Counted from the first letter of the stretch, positions 24,571 to 32,466 are shown. The stretch: DNA of 42,566 bases from an uncultured Lachnospiraceae bacterium (GCA_947177445.1 CAMWUL010000024.1:1-42566), one strand, 5' to 3'. The notes: generated from the sequence alone by a model not told the origin. Made by a program: numbers and translations.

Positions 24571-25341
24571 TCAGCGGGCATCTGCAATAAAGTTTCCGAT
24601 AAAGCTCTTCCGATGAATGGGCGCAGGACCGTATTTTTTCAGCGCCTCAATATGGGCGGCGCTGCCATATCCCTTATTTCCCCCAAAACCATACTGAGGA
24701 AATTCTTTGTCATACTCCGTCATCAGCCGGTCCCTTGTAACCTTGGCCATAATGCTGGCTGCGGCAATGGATATGCTCTTCGCGTCCCCCTTGACAATGG
24801 GAACCTGCCTGACCCGAAGCCCAGGGATGGTCACTGCGTCGTTCAGCAGAATATCCGGCGCCGGGTCCAGCTTTCCCACCGCCTCCCGCATGGCCTCATA
24901 GGTAGCCTGCAGTATATTGATTTCGTCAATTCTGGCCGGAGAGGCATATCCCACAGCCCAGGCCACCGCCTGTTCCCGGATCACCTCATAGAGCTCCTCT
25001 CTCTTTTTTTCGGTCAGCTGTTTGGAATCATTAATATAGAGGATTCGACAATCTCGGGGAAGGATCACTGCCCCGGCCACCACAGGGCCTGCCAGCGGTC
25101 CCCGGCCCGCCTCGTCGATGCCGCAGATATAGGCATATTCCGCAAACTGTTCCTCGTATCTGCGCATACCCTCCATGCGCTTCCTCTCCTTCGCCAGCGC
25201 CGCCAGCCTTTTCGCAGCCGTTTCCACCAGCCGTTTTACGCCTGCACGGCCATCCCCCTGGTACTCGCCTATAAATTCAGGCAGCTCGTCTTCGGTAGCT
25301 GCCTGCAATTCCTCTTTTATCTCGTTGATACTCTTCACCAT
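24571..25341 (-). CDS. rnhB: Ribonuclease HII
   Basis: Cleaves RNA of RNA-DNA hybrids and single ribonucleotides in DNA (cytoplasm). The 256 residues include the extra N-terminal helical region of about 70 residues usual in Firmicutes RNase HII. The catalytic core is clear: ICGIDEAGRGPLAGPVVAGA (DEAGRG with catalytic Asp/Glu), INDSKQLTEKKREEL, ILLNDAVTIPG (third acidic residue), and SIAAASIMAKVTRDRLM. The end ALKKYGPAPIHRKSF is typical. A small GC hairpin (25354-25369) sits just upstream of the ribosome binding site. It lies between lepB and the FliK-like gene. Confidence 0.96.
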   Translation of the reverse strand: MVKSINEIKEELQAATEDELPEFIGEYQGDGRAGVKRLVETAAKRLAALAKERKRMEGMRRYEEQFAEYAYICGIDEAGRGPLAGPVVAGAVILPRDCRILYINDSKQLTEKKREELYEVIREQAVAWAVGYASPARIDEINILQATYEAMREAVGKLDPAPDILLNDAVTIPGLRVRQVPIVKGDAKSISIAAASIMAKVTRDRLMTEYDKEFPQYGFGGNKGYGSAAHIEALKKYGPAPIHRKSFIGNFIADAR

Positions 25342-25390
25342 GTCTCCCGTCTGCCCGCCTCCGGGCGGGTACTTTACCTTAAATCGTTTC

Positions 25391-25936
25391 TCAGCCGTGC
25401 TTCAGAAATCCCATTTTGGACAGGGGCCAGATCCTGACCCAGGCCCTGCCGATGATCTCGCTGCGATGAATATTTCCCACGATCTCTGTCCGGCTGTCCG
25501 TGCTGTTATTCCTGTTGTCTCCCATCACAAAATATTCGTCATCCCCAAGCACCACAGGCTCCGAGGCAATTCCCACCGTTTCAGGCCGGATAACCTCTCT
25601 GCCGAAGCTCTCCTGCAGCAGCTCCCCGTCAATATATATATTTCCGTTTTCATCGATCTGAACCGTTTCTCCCGGCAGGCCGATGATTCTTTTGATGTAA
25701 TATGTATTTTCCTGATATCGGAAGGGAAACACAATAATGTCAAACCGCTTGGGATCGCTGAACCGATAGGTGATCTTGTCCACGATCAGGTTGTCCCCCT
25801 CCGACAGGGTGGCCTCCATGGATGCGCCTTCCACCTCTGTCCTCTGGCCCACAAAGTGGATCACCAGCCAGGTCAGGCAGAGAACTCCCAGCAGGTATAT
25901 TGCCGTACTCATCAATTCCTTCATCACTTTTTTCAT
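25391..25936 (-). CDS. lepB: Signal peptidase I (second of two)
   Basis: Membrane serine protease that removes signal peptides from exported proteins at the outer face. At 181 residues it has one N-terminal membrane helix (about 10-29), then box B with the catalytic Ser (VEGASMEATLSEGD), box D with the catalytic Lys (YYIKRIIGLPGE), and box E (YFVMGDNRNNSTDSR), all intact. GGAGAA lies upstream of the ATG. It is 17 bp after the ylqF stop. A second lepB lies on the other side of ylqF, so the operon has paralogues flanking a ribosome assembly GTPase. Confidence 0.95.
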   Translation of the reverse strand: MKKVMKELMSTAIYLLGVLCLTWLVIHFVGQRTEVEGASMEATLSEGDNLIVDKITYRFSDPKRFDIIVFPFRYQENTYYIKRIIGLPGETVQIDENGNIYIDGELLQESFGREVIRPETVGIASEPVVLGDDEYFVMGDNRNNSTDSRTEIVGNIHRSEIIGRAWVRIWPLSKMGFLKHG

Positions 25937-25953
25937 TTTGGGTTCTCCTATCT

Positions 25954-26790
25954 CTACGGGCGCTCCAGGGTAATACGTCCCAGCTTTCCCTTTCTGAAAT
26001 CATCTGTCAAAAGGCCTGAGGCCTTTTTCAGGTCCAGGCTGTCTCCTTTTGCAAAGCATCCCCGGCTGCGGGCGATCTCCTCCAGGGTCAGGGCCAGCGT
26101 CTCCTGCCACAAAATCCCATAGCGCTTCTCTACGGCCTCCGGACAAAGCTCCCTAAGACAGCCCAGCAGGTCGCAGGCCAGCTCCTCCGGTATGATCACA
26201 TCATCATTCATGGAGCCGATCAGTGCCAGCCTCATTCCCGCACCGGCTTCCTGCTTCGGCCACAGGATCCCAGGCGTATCCAGAAGCTCCAGCTCCTTAT
26301 TCAGGCGTATCCACTGCTTTCCTCTTGTGACACCGGGCTTGTTGCCGGTTTTAGTGCAGGCCTTTCCAGCAAAGGAATTAATGAATGTAGATTTTCCCAC
26401 GTTAGGGATCCCCGCCACCATGGCTCTCACAGGCCGGTTGACAATCCCGCGCTTTCTGTCCCGCTCCAGCTTTTCCCGGCAGGCCTCCTGCACCAGGCCA
26501 TTGATAGATCTGATGCCTGCTCCGGTTTTGGAATTGATCTCCAGCGCATGGATCCCCTGGTTTTCAAACCAGTCCATCCATCTTTTATTCCAGGCAGGAT
26601 CCGCCAGATCCGATTTGTTCAGCAGTACGATCCTGAACTTATTTTTCCCCATTTCGTCAATATCCGGATTCCGGCTGCTGCAGGGGATTCTGGCATCCAC
26701 CAGCTCGATGATCAGATCGATCAGCTTAATATTTTCCTGCATCATACGCTTTGCCTTTGTCATATGACCAGGATACCATTGATAATTCAT
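25954..26790 (-). CDS. ylqF: Ribosome biogenesis GTPase YlqF/RbgA
   Basis: A circularly permuted GTPase for late 50S assembly (cytoplasm, 45S-to-50S step). In a 278-residue chain the G motifs appear in permuted order: G4 LLNKSDLAD near residue 57, G5 area EINSKTG, then G1 GIPNVGKSTFINSF, G2 GVTRGKQW and G3 LLDTPGILWP. The N-terminus INYQWYPGHMTKA-type sequence (MNYQWYPGHMTKAKRMM) is a family hallmark. The C-terminal helical domain is present. A modest AGGA site lies before the ATG. It is located 12 bp after the first lepB. Confidence 0.96.
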   Translation of the reverse strand: MNYQWYPGHMTKAKRMMQENIKLIDLIIELVDARIPCSSRNPDIDEMGKNKFRIVLLNKSDLADPAWNKRWMDWFENQGIHALEINSKTGAGIRSINGLVQEACREKLERDRKRGIVNRPVRAMVAGIPNVGKSTFINSFAGKACTKTGNKPGVTRGKQWIRLNKELELLDTPGILWPKQEAGAGMRLALIGSMNDDVIIPEELACDLLGCLRELCPEAVEKRYGILWQETLALTLEEIARSRGCFAKGDSLDLKKASGLLTDDFRKGKLGRITLERP

Positions 26791-26802
26791 CGCATCTTTA
26801 TC

Positions 26803-27381
26803 CTATTTCACGAATCCGTATCCGGACTTCTCACAGTCCGCATGGAACCATGCCTTTCCGATAATATCTTCTTCCTTCACCGGACCAATGTTTGCAGAGC
26901 GGCTGTCTTCACTGCTTCCGGGGCTGTCCCCTATACAGAAATATTCTCCCGTTCCCAGGGTCAGTTCGTTCTCCGCTATCCCGGCCTCCACTACTTTTTC
27001 CGTTACCCATTGGCTTTCCAGCCCGTTCACATATAGAACGCCGCCCTTGATCAGAACTCTGTCCCCAGGCACAGCCACCACACGCTTTACATAAAAATGT
27101 GAATTCTCATTGCCGTTGGGCAGAAACACTACCACATCCCCTCTCTGGGGCGAAGTAACCACATATAAAAACCGGTTGATATATATTTTTTGTCCGTTAT
27201 AAAGAGCAGGCTCCATAGACGTCCCCACCACGTTGGTGGCGGCGCCCAGAAAATAATTCAGCACCGCTGCAATAAATACAGCCGCAAAAATGCCAAAGCT
27301 CCAACTGAAAATTTCCTTTACAAGCGATGGACTGATCTTCTTTTTTCTTTTATAAAAACTTAAACCTTTGTGTTTTGCCAT
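26803..27381 (-). CDS. lepB: Signal peptidase I (first of two; operon leader gene)
   Basis: A 192-residue signal peptidase with a basic N-terminus (KHKGLSFYKRKKK), one membrane helix (about 30-50), the Ser motif VVGTSMEPALYNGQ and the Lys motif FYVKRVVAVPGD. Box E is altered: GDSPGSSEDSR instead of the usual GDNxxNSxDSR, still keeping the Ser/Asp/Arg end. The frame is closed by a stop two codons upstream of the ATG, so this start is fixed, yet there is no Shine-Dalgarno. The -10 box lies only 8-13 nt upstream, suggesting a leaderless mRNA. It is the first gene of the seven-gene lepB-yraN operon. Confidence 0.93.
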   Translation of the reverse strand: MAKHKGLSFYKRKKKISPSLVKEIFSWSFGIFAAVFIAAVLNYFLGAATNVVGTSMEPALYNGQKIYINRFLYVVTSPQRGDVVVFLPNGNENSHFYVKRVVAVPGDRVLIKGGVLYVNGLESQWVTEKVVEAGIAENELTLGTGEYFCIGDSPGSSEDSRSANIGPVKEEDIIGKAWFHADCEKSGYGFVK

Positions 27382-27388
27382 TTAGATT

Positions 27389-27397
27389 AGTATACCA
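27389..27397 (-). promoter_or_regulatory. Extended -10 promoter at the very start of lepB
   Basis: TGG-TATACT on the minus strand (-10 at 27389-27394) with no good -35. The predicted transcription start falls about 1-3 nt before the lepB ATG (27381). Confidence 0.55.
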
Positions 27398-27416
27398 TAA
27401 ATTGCCTTGCAATTTA
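27398..27416. promoter_or_regulatory. Dyad overlapping the -35 region of the lepB promoter
   Basis: A perfect 8-bp inverted repeat, TAAATTGC/GCAATTTA, with a 3-nt centre (27398-27405 and 27409-27416) abuts the extended -10. It could be an operator. In transcripts from the upstream promoter it forms a hairpin close to the ATG. Confidence 0.5.
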
Positions 27417-27459
27417 CGGCAGGATGGCCATACGGCCGTTACATGCTACAAATAAGGTC

Positions 27460-27488
27460 ATTATACCACAGATTACCAAAATAGAAAA
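27460..27488 (-). promoter_or_regulatory. Upstream extended -10 promoter of the lepB operon
   Basis: TGG-TATAAT on the minus strand (-10 at 27460-27465) with a weak -35 (TTTTCT, 27483-27488) 17 bp upstream, overlapping the T-tract of the rplS terminator. The leader to lepB would be about 72 nt. Confidence 0.6.
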
Positions 27489-27512
27489 GGACAACTACAA
27501 AAGTAATTGCCC
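27485..27512 (-). terminator. Terminator of rplS
   Basis: A 10-bp stem with two G-U pairs (27503-27512 with 27489-27498), a TTTT loop, and a tail TTTTCTATTTT on the minus strand. It ends the SRP/ribosome operon. Confidence 0.85.
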
Positions 27513-27530
27513 TCCCTGGTTTGTCAGCTG

Positions 27531-27878
27531 TTATTTTACAAGCTCCTTCACCTTTGCCTTCTTGCCCACGCGGTTTCTCAGATAGTTCAGCTTGGCACGT
27601 CTGACCTTACCTCTCCTGACTACCTCGATCTTTTCAACGTTGGGGGAATGCAGCGGCCAGGTCTTCTCCACACCGATGCCTCCGGAAGTCTTTCTCACGG
27701 TAAAGGTTTCCCTGTTGCTTCCGCCCTGCCTCTTGAGCACAACGCCCTCAAACACCTGGATCCTTTCGCGGTTTCCTTCCTTGATCCTGCCGTATACCTT
27801 TACGGTATCGCCTACGTTAAACTCGTCAACCTTCTCCTTCAGCTGTCCGGCTTCGATCTCTCTGATGATATCACTCAT
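27531..27878 (-). CDS. rplS: 50S ribosomal protein L19
   Basis: A 115-residue large-subunit protein at the 30S-50S interface, normal length. Hallmarks: [20 protein letters not shown], then [44 protein letters not shown] and [26 protein letters not shown] lies 7 nt before the ATG. It has its own promoter and a structured leader after trmD, and a good terminator follows. It is the last gene of the ylxM-ffh-rpsP-khpA-rimM-trmD-rplS set. Confidence 0.98.
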   Translation of the reverse strand: MSDIIREIEAGQLKEKVDEFNVGDTVKVYGRIKEGNRERIQVFEGVVLKRQGGSNRETFTVRKTSGGIGVEKTWPLHSPNVEKIEVVRRGKVRRAKLNYLRNRVGKKAKVKELVK

Positions 27879-27971
27879 AATGAGCCTCCTTCAATGTAGT
27901 GGATGTTCTTAATACCCTGTGAAGCGCCGCATGCGCCTCCGGTAACAGAGGACCATCTTCCTCTTCGCAAC
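27879..27971 (-). ncRNA. Structured rplS leader (possible L19-type autoregulatory leader)
   Basis: About 92 nt between the predicted start (near 27971) and the rplS ATG. The minus strand can pair CCTC/GAGG around a TTACCG segment, GCGC/GCGC, and an outer CCTCTG/CACAGGG helix. Low-GC Gram-positives are known to carry a regulatory leader upstream of rplS. I assign this by position and pairing only, not by covariance. Confidence 0.42.
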
Positions 27972-27977
27972 ATTCAG

Positions 27978-28006
27978 ATTTTAACATAACTGTCAACGGA
28001 TTGCAA
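27978..28006 (-). promoter_or_regulatory. Internal SigA-type promoter of rplS
   Basis: On the minus strand, TTGCAA (28001-28006) and TAAAAT (27978-27983) are 17 bp apart, with TGT before the -10. It lies directly after the trmD stop. Confidence 0.68.
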
Positions 28007-28015
28007 GCAATTTTT

Positions 28016-29398
28016 CTATCTATTCTTTCTGCTGCACCACCAAAAATGTTTTCCTGCACGGTAAAATCCCAGCTTTTCCTGAAGCCTGACGGAAGCCTGG
28101 TTGCCCTCGAGCACGTGGCAGTAGGGTGTCCATCCTCTTTCCAGCAGACGATTCACGCAAAAGGCCTCCAGCGCTTCCCCCAGTCCCTGCCGTCGGTACG
28201 GCTCCTCCACATACAGAAGTCCCAGGCCGCCGTCGCTGTGCAGGCCCGCAAATCCTGCCAGTTTTTCTTCCACAAAGGCACCGTACATGACTCCGGACCG
28301 GATCCGTTCCCGGACATACTCTTTCGTGTCCATGGAATAATGCTCGCAGACATAAGCCAAATGCTCCAAGGTCAGCATATGGATATCCCGATGTCTTACC
28401 GGCAAAGCTTCCTTCCGGGTATATAAAAACTGGCAGCATAAAAGCTCAGGCACAAACCCTGCATCCTCCAGGATCTCCTTCAGGAACTCTTGGTTCACCA
28501 CACACAGCTGCGCCTGATCCGGCACCCGGGCGGCCAGCAGTCTCCCTGACTCCCAACCGGCAGCCATCATCATACAGGTTCCGCTGCCCCTGTCATAGAT
28601 CATCACGTCCTCTTCCCGGGCATACACTATCTCGCCCCGGCCCCTGCCAAGGCTTTCCATCATATGTATATTATTGCGCTTATCCCGGGAAAGCTGCCGG
28701 ATCAGCTTCTGCTTTGCCTCATATCGCTCATATAAATCGGGGCGGCGCACCCGGGTGCGTTCCACGGCCTGCTCCAGACGCCATTTGGAGATATTTCTAT
28801 GATTTCCTGACAAAAGAACCTGCGGCACCTGTTTTCCATGCCACTTCTCCGGTCTGGAATACTGGGGATACTCCAGAAGATCATTGCTGAGGCTTTCCGT
28901 CTCCGCAGATAAAAGATTATTCAACACCCCCGGAACCAGGCGGGCTATGGCATCCACCATCACCATGGCCGCCAGTTCTCCGCCGGTGAGCACGTAATCT
29001 CCGATGGACACATAATCCGTAACGATCTCCTCCAGCACCCTCTCGTCGATCCCCTCATAGTGGCCGCAAAGGATCACAAGCTCCTCCTCCCCGGCCAGCT
29101 CCCCGGCCAGCTTCTGATCAAAGATGCGTCCCTGAGGAGTCACATATACCGTTCTGACATGCTCCTTCCCGGCTGTGGCCGCCTGCCAGGCATCAAAAAC
29201 CGGCTGTGCCTGCATCAGCATGCCTGCCCCGCCGCCGTAGGTATAATCATCTGTCTTCCCATGTCTGTCCTGAGTATATTGCCGAATGTCCAGCGCATGG
29301 ATCGAAATCGTCCCCTGTTTTGCCGCCCTGCCGATAATACTGGTGTCAAGCCCCTGGCGCACCATCTCCGGAAACAGGGTAAGAATATGAAACTTCAT
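28016..29398 (-). CDS. trmD: tRNA (guanine37-N1)-methyltransferase TrmD fused to a C-terminal GNAT domain
   Basis: Methylates G37 of tRNAs with SAM, preventing +1 frameshifting. The start at 29398 is supported by GGAGGG 6 nt upstream and a 4-bp overlap with rimM, giving 460 residues. Residues 1 to about 245 are a full TrmD: MKFHILTLFPEM, YGGGAGMLMQ, the trefoil-knot SAM site LCGHYEGIDERV and SIGDYVLTGGELA, then RPDLYERYE. TrmD alone is about 240-255 residues. The remaining 215 residues read like a GNAT: VRERIRSGVMYGAFVEEKLAG-type core, the acetyl-CoA loop PYRRQGLGEALEAF (about 400-413), and VRLQEKLGFYRAG at the end. The frame is continuous, so this is a real fusion; the acetyl acceptor is unknown. 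Confidence 0.92.
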   Translation of the reverse strand: MKFHILTLFPEMVRQGLDTSIIGRAAKQGTISIHALDIRQYTQDRHGKTDDYTYGGGAGMLMQAQPVFDAWQAATAGKEHVRTVYVTPQGRIFDQKLAGELAGEEELVILCGHYEGIDERVLEEIVTDYVSIGDYVLTGGELAAMVMVDAIARLVPGVLNNLLSAETESLSNDLLEYPQYSRPEKWHGKQVPQVLLSGNHRNISKWRLEQAVERTRVRRPDLYERYEAKQKLIRQLSRDKRNNIHMMESLGRGRGEIVYAREEDVMIYDRGSGTCMMMAAGWESGRLLAARVPDQAQLCVVNQEFLKEILEDAGFVPELLCCQFLYTRKEALPVRHRDIHMLTLEHLAYVCEHYSMDTKEYVRERIRSGVMYGAFVEEKLAGFAGLHSDGGLGLLYVEEPYRRQGLGEALEAFCVNRLLERGWTPYCHVLEGNQASVRLQEKLGFYRAGKHFWWCSRKNR

Positions 29399-29901
29399 AG
29401 CAGTCCCTCCAGGATGTGTATCCTGATAAAGCCGGCCTTCACATCCACCTGCAGCACGCACTGTCTGATAGCAGGCAAAAGCAGCTCTCTGCCATCGGTC
29501 AGTTCTATCACATATACATCGTTTGCCCCGGTCTCCATCACATCCTTCAAAACTCCGATCTCACTGCCCTCCTCGTCCTGAACGGCGAGTCCTATCAGAT
29601 CAGCGATAAAATATTCGTCACGTCCCAGGCGTACAGCATTTTCCCTGGAAACCAAAAGAGGGGTTTTCCTGTATTTTTCTGCTTCATCACAGCTGTCGAT
29701 TCCGCGGAATTTCAGGATAACCATATTTTTGAAAAATTTGACACCCTCTATTTCAAGTGTGGTCCGCCCCTTTCCCGTGTCGGCAATGACCTCCTTAAGC
29801 CGCTTAAACCGTCTGGTATCATCGGTGGTTGGAAACACCTTCATCTCCCCGCGTACACCGTGGGGAGATGTGACGATCCCCACTTGAAAAAAGTCCTCCA
29901 T
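29395..29901 (-). CDS. rimM: Ribosome maturation factor RimM
   Basis: A 30S head-assembly factor that binds S19, 168 residues. The N-terminal beta-barrel opens FFQVGIVTSPHGVRGEMKVF with TDDTRRF (family hallmark). The PRC-barrel C-terminal half includes DEYFIADLIGLAVQDEEG, IGVLKDVMETGANDVYVIE and LLLPAIRQCVLQVD. GGGAGAAGG lies before the ATG. It overlaps trmD by 4 bp, the usual rimM-trmD coupling. A terminator-like hairpin separates it from khpA upstream, and no strong promoter is visible in the 82 bp between. Confidence 0.96.
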   Translation of the reverse strand: MEDFFQVGIVTSPHGVRGEMKVFPTTDDTRRFKRLKEVIADTGKGRTTLEIEGVKFFKNMVILKFRGIDSCDEAEKYRKTPLLVSRENAVRLGRDEYFIADLIGLAVQDEEGSEIGVLKDVMETGANDVYVIELTDGRELLLPAIRQCVLQVDVKAGFIRIHILEGLL

Positions 29902-29983
29902 AAGCCTTCTCCCTTCTCCTACTGCGAAACGACTCTCAAAGCATCTTCATCCCATTTTCAAAATGTCCATACATGCCGTCCAT

Positions 29984-30018
29984 AAAACAAGGAGGAATAT
30001 GCACCTGCACATCCCTCC
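29984..30018 (-). terminator. Terminator-like hairpin between khpA and rimM
   Basis: A 12-bp stem with two G-U pairs (30007-30018 with 29991-30002), loop AGGT, tail TTGTTTT on the minus strand. It lies inside an otherwise co-directional operon, so it probably reduces rather than stops downstream expression. Confidence 0.72.
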
Positions 30019-30045
30019 CGCCATTTTCGAAGCACCCTTGCACTC

Positions 30046-30273
30046 CTATACGATTTCAACATCCACCCGCTTATCGTCTTTGGATGATGCAGCCTTCACG
30101 ACAGAGCGGATCGCCTTTGCGATCTTTCCCTGTTTACCGATAACCTTGCCCATATCGGATGCAGCTACATGAAGTTCGATGACCGTATTTTTATTTTCTG
30201 TTTTTTCAGTTACAACAATCTCATCAGGATTGTCCACAAGCGCTTTTGCGATAACTTCCACTAATTCCTTCAT
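30046..30273 (-). CDS. khpA: KH-domain RNA-binding protein KhpA
   Basis: A 75-residue single type II KH domain protein that binds RNA, in other Firmicutes as a partner of KhpB/Jag. The GxxG loop is GKQGK in MGKVIGKQGKIAKAIRSVV, followed by the basic end KDDKRVDVEIV. I chose the ATG at 30273 because GGAGGT lies 5-6 nt upstream; the longer frame begins inside that binding site. It directly follows rpsP by 24 bp and matches the ylqC position in Bacillus. Confidence 0.94.
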   Translation of the reverse strand: MKELVEVIAKALVDNPDEIVVTEKTENKNTVIELHVAASDMGKVIGKQGKIAKAIRSVVKAASSKDDKRVDVEIV

Positions 30274-30297
30274 AAGCCACCTCCAAAGAATCAAATT

Positions 30298-30543
30298 TTA
30301 TTTTTCGATACCGGCAGCCTTGAAAAGCTTTCCTACCACCTCCGTAGGCTGAGCGCCGTTGGCAAGCCATTTTTTGGCCAGTTCCTCGTTGATCTTGAAA
30401 GTGCTGGGATCCGTGCTGGGATCATAGGTACCGATCTCCTCGATAAATCTTCCGTCTCTGGGAGAACGGGAATCAGCTACAATGATTCTATAAAAAGGAG
30501 CCTTCTTCTGTCCCATTCTTCTCAATCTGATCTTTACTGCCAT
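30298..30543 (-). CDS. rpsP: 30S ribosomal protein S16
   Basis: An 81-residue 30S assembly protein with the full hallmark start [35 protein letters not shown] and [21 protein letters not shown] lies upstream of the ATG. It lies between ffh (85 bp before) and khpA, as in most Firmicutes. Confidence 0.98.
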   Translation of the reverse strand: MAVKIRLRRMGQKKAPFYRIIVADSRSPRDGRFIEEIGTYDPSTDPSTFKINEELAKKWLANGAQPTEVVGKLFKAAGIEK

Positions 30544-30628
30544 TTTTCTTTCCCTCCGTAAATTTACATATTAATATTTTATGAAAAGGGGAACCTGCGT
30601 TTTGCCCGTTCGCCCATATCCATCTGTC

Positions 30629-31993
30629 TTAAAAAGGAAGCCTGCCTCCCATGCCCGGGAAGCCGCCAAATCTGCCGCGGCCCTTCTTTCCTCCGCCAAA
30701 CTGCTTCATCATTTTTTGAGCCTGTTCAAACTGCTTGATAAACCGGTTCACCACCGCAATGTCCACACCGGCTCCTCTGGCAATGCGGTGCTTTCTCTGA
30801 GGATTCAGAAGCTTGGGATTCCTGCGCTCCTGTTTGGTCATGGAAAGCACGACAGCCTCCATATGCTTCAGCTGCTTTTCATCCACCATGGATTCCAGGT
30901 CGGCCCCGCGGCCTCCCATCCCCGGCAGCATACCCAATATGCTGGACAGACCGCCCATATTCCGCATCTGCCTCATGCTCTCCAGGTAGTCTTCAAAATC
31001 AAACTTGCCCTTCTTCATGCGGCCTGCCATATCACGGCTCTTCTCTTCGTCCAGATCAATGCTTTCCTGCGCCTTTTCAATCAGAGACAGCACATCTCCC
31101 ATACCCAGGATCCGGTTTGCCATCCGATCCGGATAAAACTGTTCCATATCGGAGAGCTTTTCCCCCATACTCACATATAGAATGGGTTTTCCCGTGACCG
31201 CCTTGATGGAAAGGGCCGCGCCTCCTCGGGTATCGCCGTCCATCTTGGAAAGGACCACTCCGTCTATGCCTACCTTTTCATCAAATTCTCTGGCCACATT
31301 GACGGCATCCTGACCGGTCATGGCATCTACCACCAGCAGTGTCTGATGAACGCTGACCTTCTCCTTGATCTCCTGGAGCTCCTTCATCATATCCTCATCA
31401 ATATGCAGGCGCCCTGCGGTATCCAGGATCACTACATTATGTCCGTTTTTTTTGGCATAGGCCACCGCTTCCTGCGCAATTTCCACAGGCCGGTGATCCG
31501 TCCCCATGGAAAACACATCCACATCCATTTTTTTACCGTTGATCTGCAGCTGCTCCACAGCGGCAGGTCTGTAAATATCACAGGCTGCCAAAAGAGATTT
31601 CTTTCCCTTTGTTTTAAGCTTTCCCGCAATCTTGGCCGTAGCCGTGGTCTTGCCGGCGCCCTGCAGGCCCGCCATCATAATGACCGTCACCGCCTTGCCG
31701 GGCTGCATGGCAATCTCAGTGGTCTCGCTTCCCATTAAGGTAATCATCTCTTCGTTTACGATCTTGATCACCATCTGTCCCGGGTTCAGGCCGTTCATCA
31801 CATCCTGCCCCACGGCCCGCTCTTCCACCGCCTTGACAAACTGCTTCACCACGCGGAAATTCACATCCGCCTCCAGAAGCGCCATTTTCACTTCCTTCAG
31901 CGCTGTCTTTACATCCTCCTCCGTCAGCCGGCCCTTGCTCCTTAGATTCTTAAATACATTCTGAAGTTTTTCCGTTAAGCTCTCAAATGCCAC
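30629..31993 (-). CDS. ffh: Signal recognition particle protein Ffh
   Basis: The SRP54 GTPase that binds signal peptides and 4.5S/6S RNA and docks to FtsY. I place the start at GTG 31993 (454 aa): AAGGAGT is 5-6 nt upstream and the protein then begins AFESLTEKLQNVF, the family's usual N-terminus. The in-frame ATG at 32044 has no binding site. NG domain motifs: GLQGAGKTTATAKIA, DTAGRLHIDEDMM, TKMDGDTRGG-type SKMDGDTRGGAAL, and GMGDVLSLIEKA. The Met-rich M domain ends FGGFPGMGGRLPF. It lies after ylxM in the same transcript. Confidence 0.97.
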   Translation of the reverse strand: MAFESLTEKLQNVFKNLRSKGRLTEEDVKTALKEVKMALLEADVNFRVVKQFVKAVEERAVGQDVMNGLNPGQMVIKIVNEEMITLMGSETTEIAMQPGKAVTVIMMAGLQGAGKTTATAKIAGKLKTKGKKSLLAACDIYRPAAVEQLQINGKKMDVDVFSMGTDHRPVEIAQEAVAYAKKNGHNVVILDTAGRLHIDEDMMKELQEIKEKVSVHQTLLVVDAMTGQDAVNVAREFDEKVGIDGVVLSKMDGDTRGGAALSIKAVTGKPILYVSMGEKLSDMEQFYPDRMANRILGMGDVLSLIEKAQESIDLDEEKSRDMAGRMKKGKFDFEDYLESMRQMRNMGGLSSILGMLPGMGGRGADLESMVDEKQLKHMEAVVLSMTKQERRNPKLLNPQRKHRIARGAGVDIAVVNRFIKQFEQAQKMMKQFGGGKKGRGRFGGFPGMGGRLPF

Positions 31994-32053
31994 CTGTGAC
32001 TCCTTATCGGTATCATACCTTTGGACTTTCGATTGTTCCAGCACTTCTTCCCG

Positions 32054-32419
32054 CTACAGCTCCTTCAGCAGCTCCTGGCAAAGAAACCGGATCCGCTCCA
32101 TGCGTTCTCCGCTGTCAGGCTGCCCCCCTTTTGTACCGGGAACGGGATTTTCCTTCGTCAGCTCTGCAATCTGTGTAATTTTTTCCTTGGCGCTGACAAA
32201 CCGCTCCGCCAAATGAAGCTTACTCTCATAGTCCTGCAGAATTCTGTCGCATCTGCGGATCAGATCGTGGACTCCCTGCCGGCTGATGCCGTACTCTTCG
32301 GCGATCTCGCCCAGAGACATATCGTTAAAAACCGCTTCCTCGTAAATTCCCCGCTGATGGGGCGTCAGCAATTCACCATAGAAATCGTACAGCAGTGTCT
32401 GTTCAAAAATCCTGTCCAT
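32054..32419 (-). CDS. ylxM: YlxM/p13-like DNA-binding protein (SRP operon)
   Basis: A 121-residue protein with a sigma-like helix-turn-helix: [20 protein letters not shown] then [20 protein letters not shown]. YlxM proteins always sit beside ffh and can stimulate SRP GTPase function in streptococci; direct DNA binding remains uncertain. The C-terminal tail ([18 protein letters not shown]) is polar. It is the first gene of the operon, 19-42 bp downstream of a near-consensus promoter. Confidence 0.93.
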   Translation of the reverse strand: MDRIFEQTLLYDFYGELLTPHQRGIYEEAVFNDMSLGEIAEEYGISRQGVHDLIRRCDRILQDYESKLHLAERFVSAKEKITQIAELTKENPVPGTKGGQPDSGERMERIRFLCQELLKEL

Positions 32420-32437
32420 GCTCCAACCACCTTACAA

Positions 32438-32466
32438 AGAATACTACATCCCCCGGCAGGTGTCAA
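32438..32466 (-). promoter_or_regulatory. SigA-type promoter of the ylxM-ffh operon
   Basis: On the minus strand, consensus TTGACA (32461-32466) and TATTCT (32438-32443) are 17 bp apart. The ylxM ATG at 32419 is close, giving a short leader of about 12-15 nt with AAGGTGG as binding site. Confidence 0.82.

Noticed and set aside
25354..25369. Terminator between lepB and rnhB
   Set aside because: A 6-bp GC hairpin is present but without a T-tract on the minus strand, so I do not call it a terminator.
28016..29461. trmD start at 29461
   Set aside because: This would add 21 residues inside rimM; GGAGGG and the 4-bp rimM overlap place the start at 29398.
30629..32044. ffh start at ATG 32044
   Set aside because: No ribosome binding site; the GTG at 31993 has AAGGAGT and yields the classic Ffh N-terminus.
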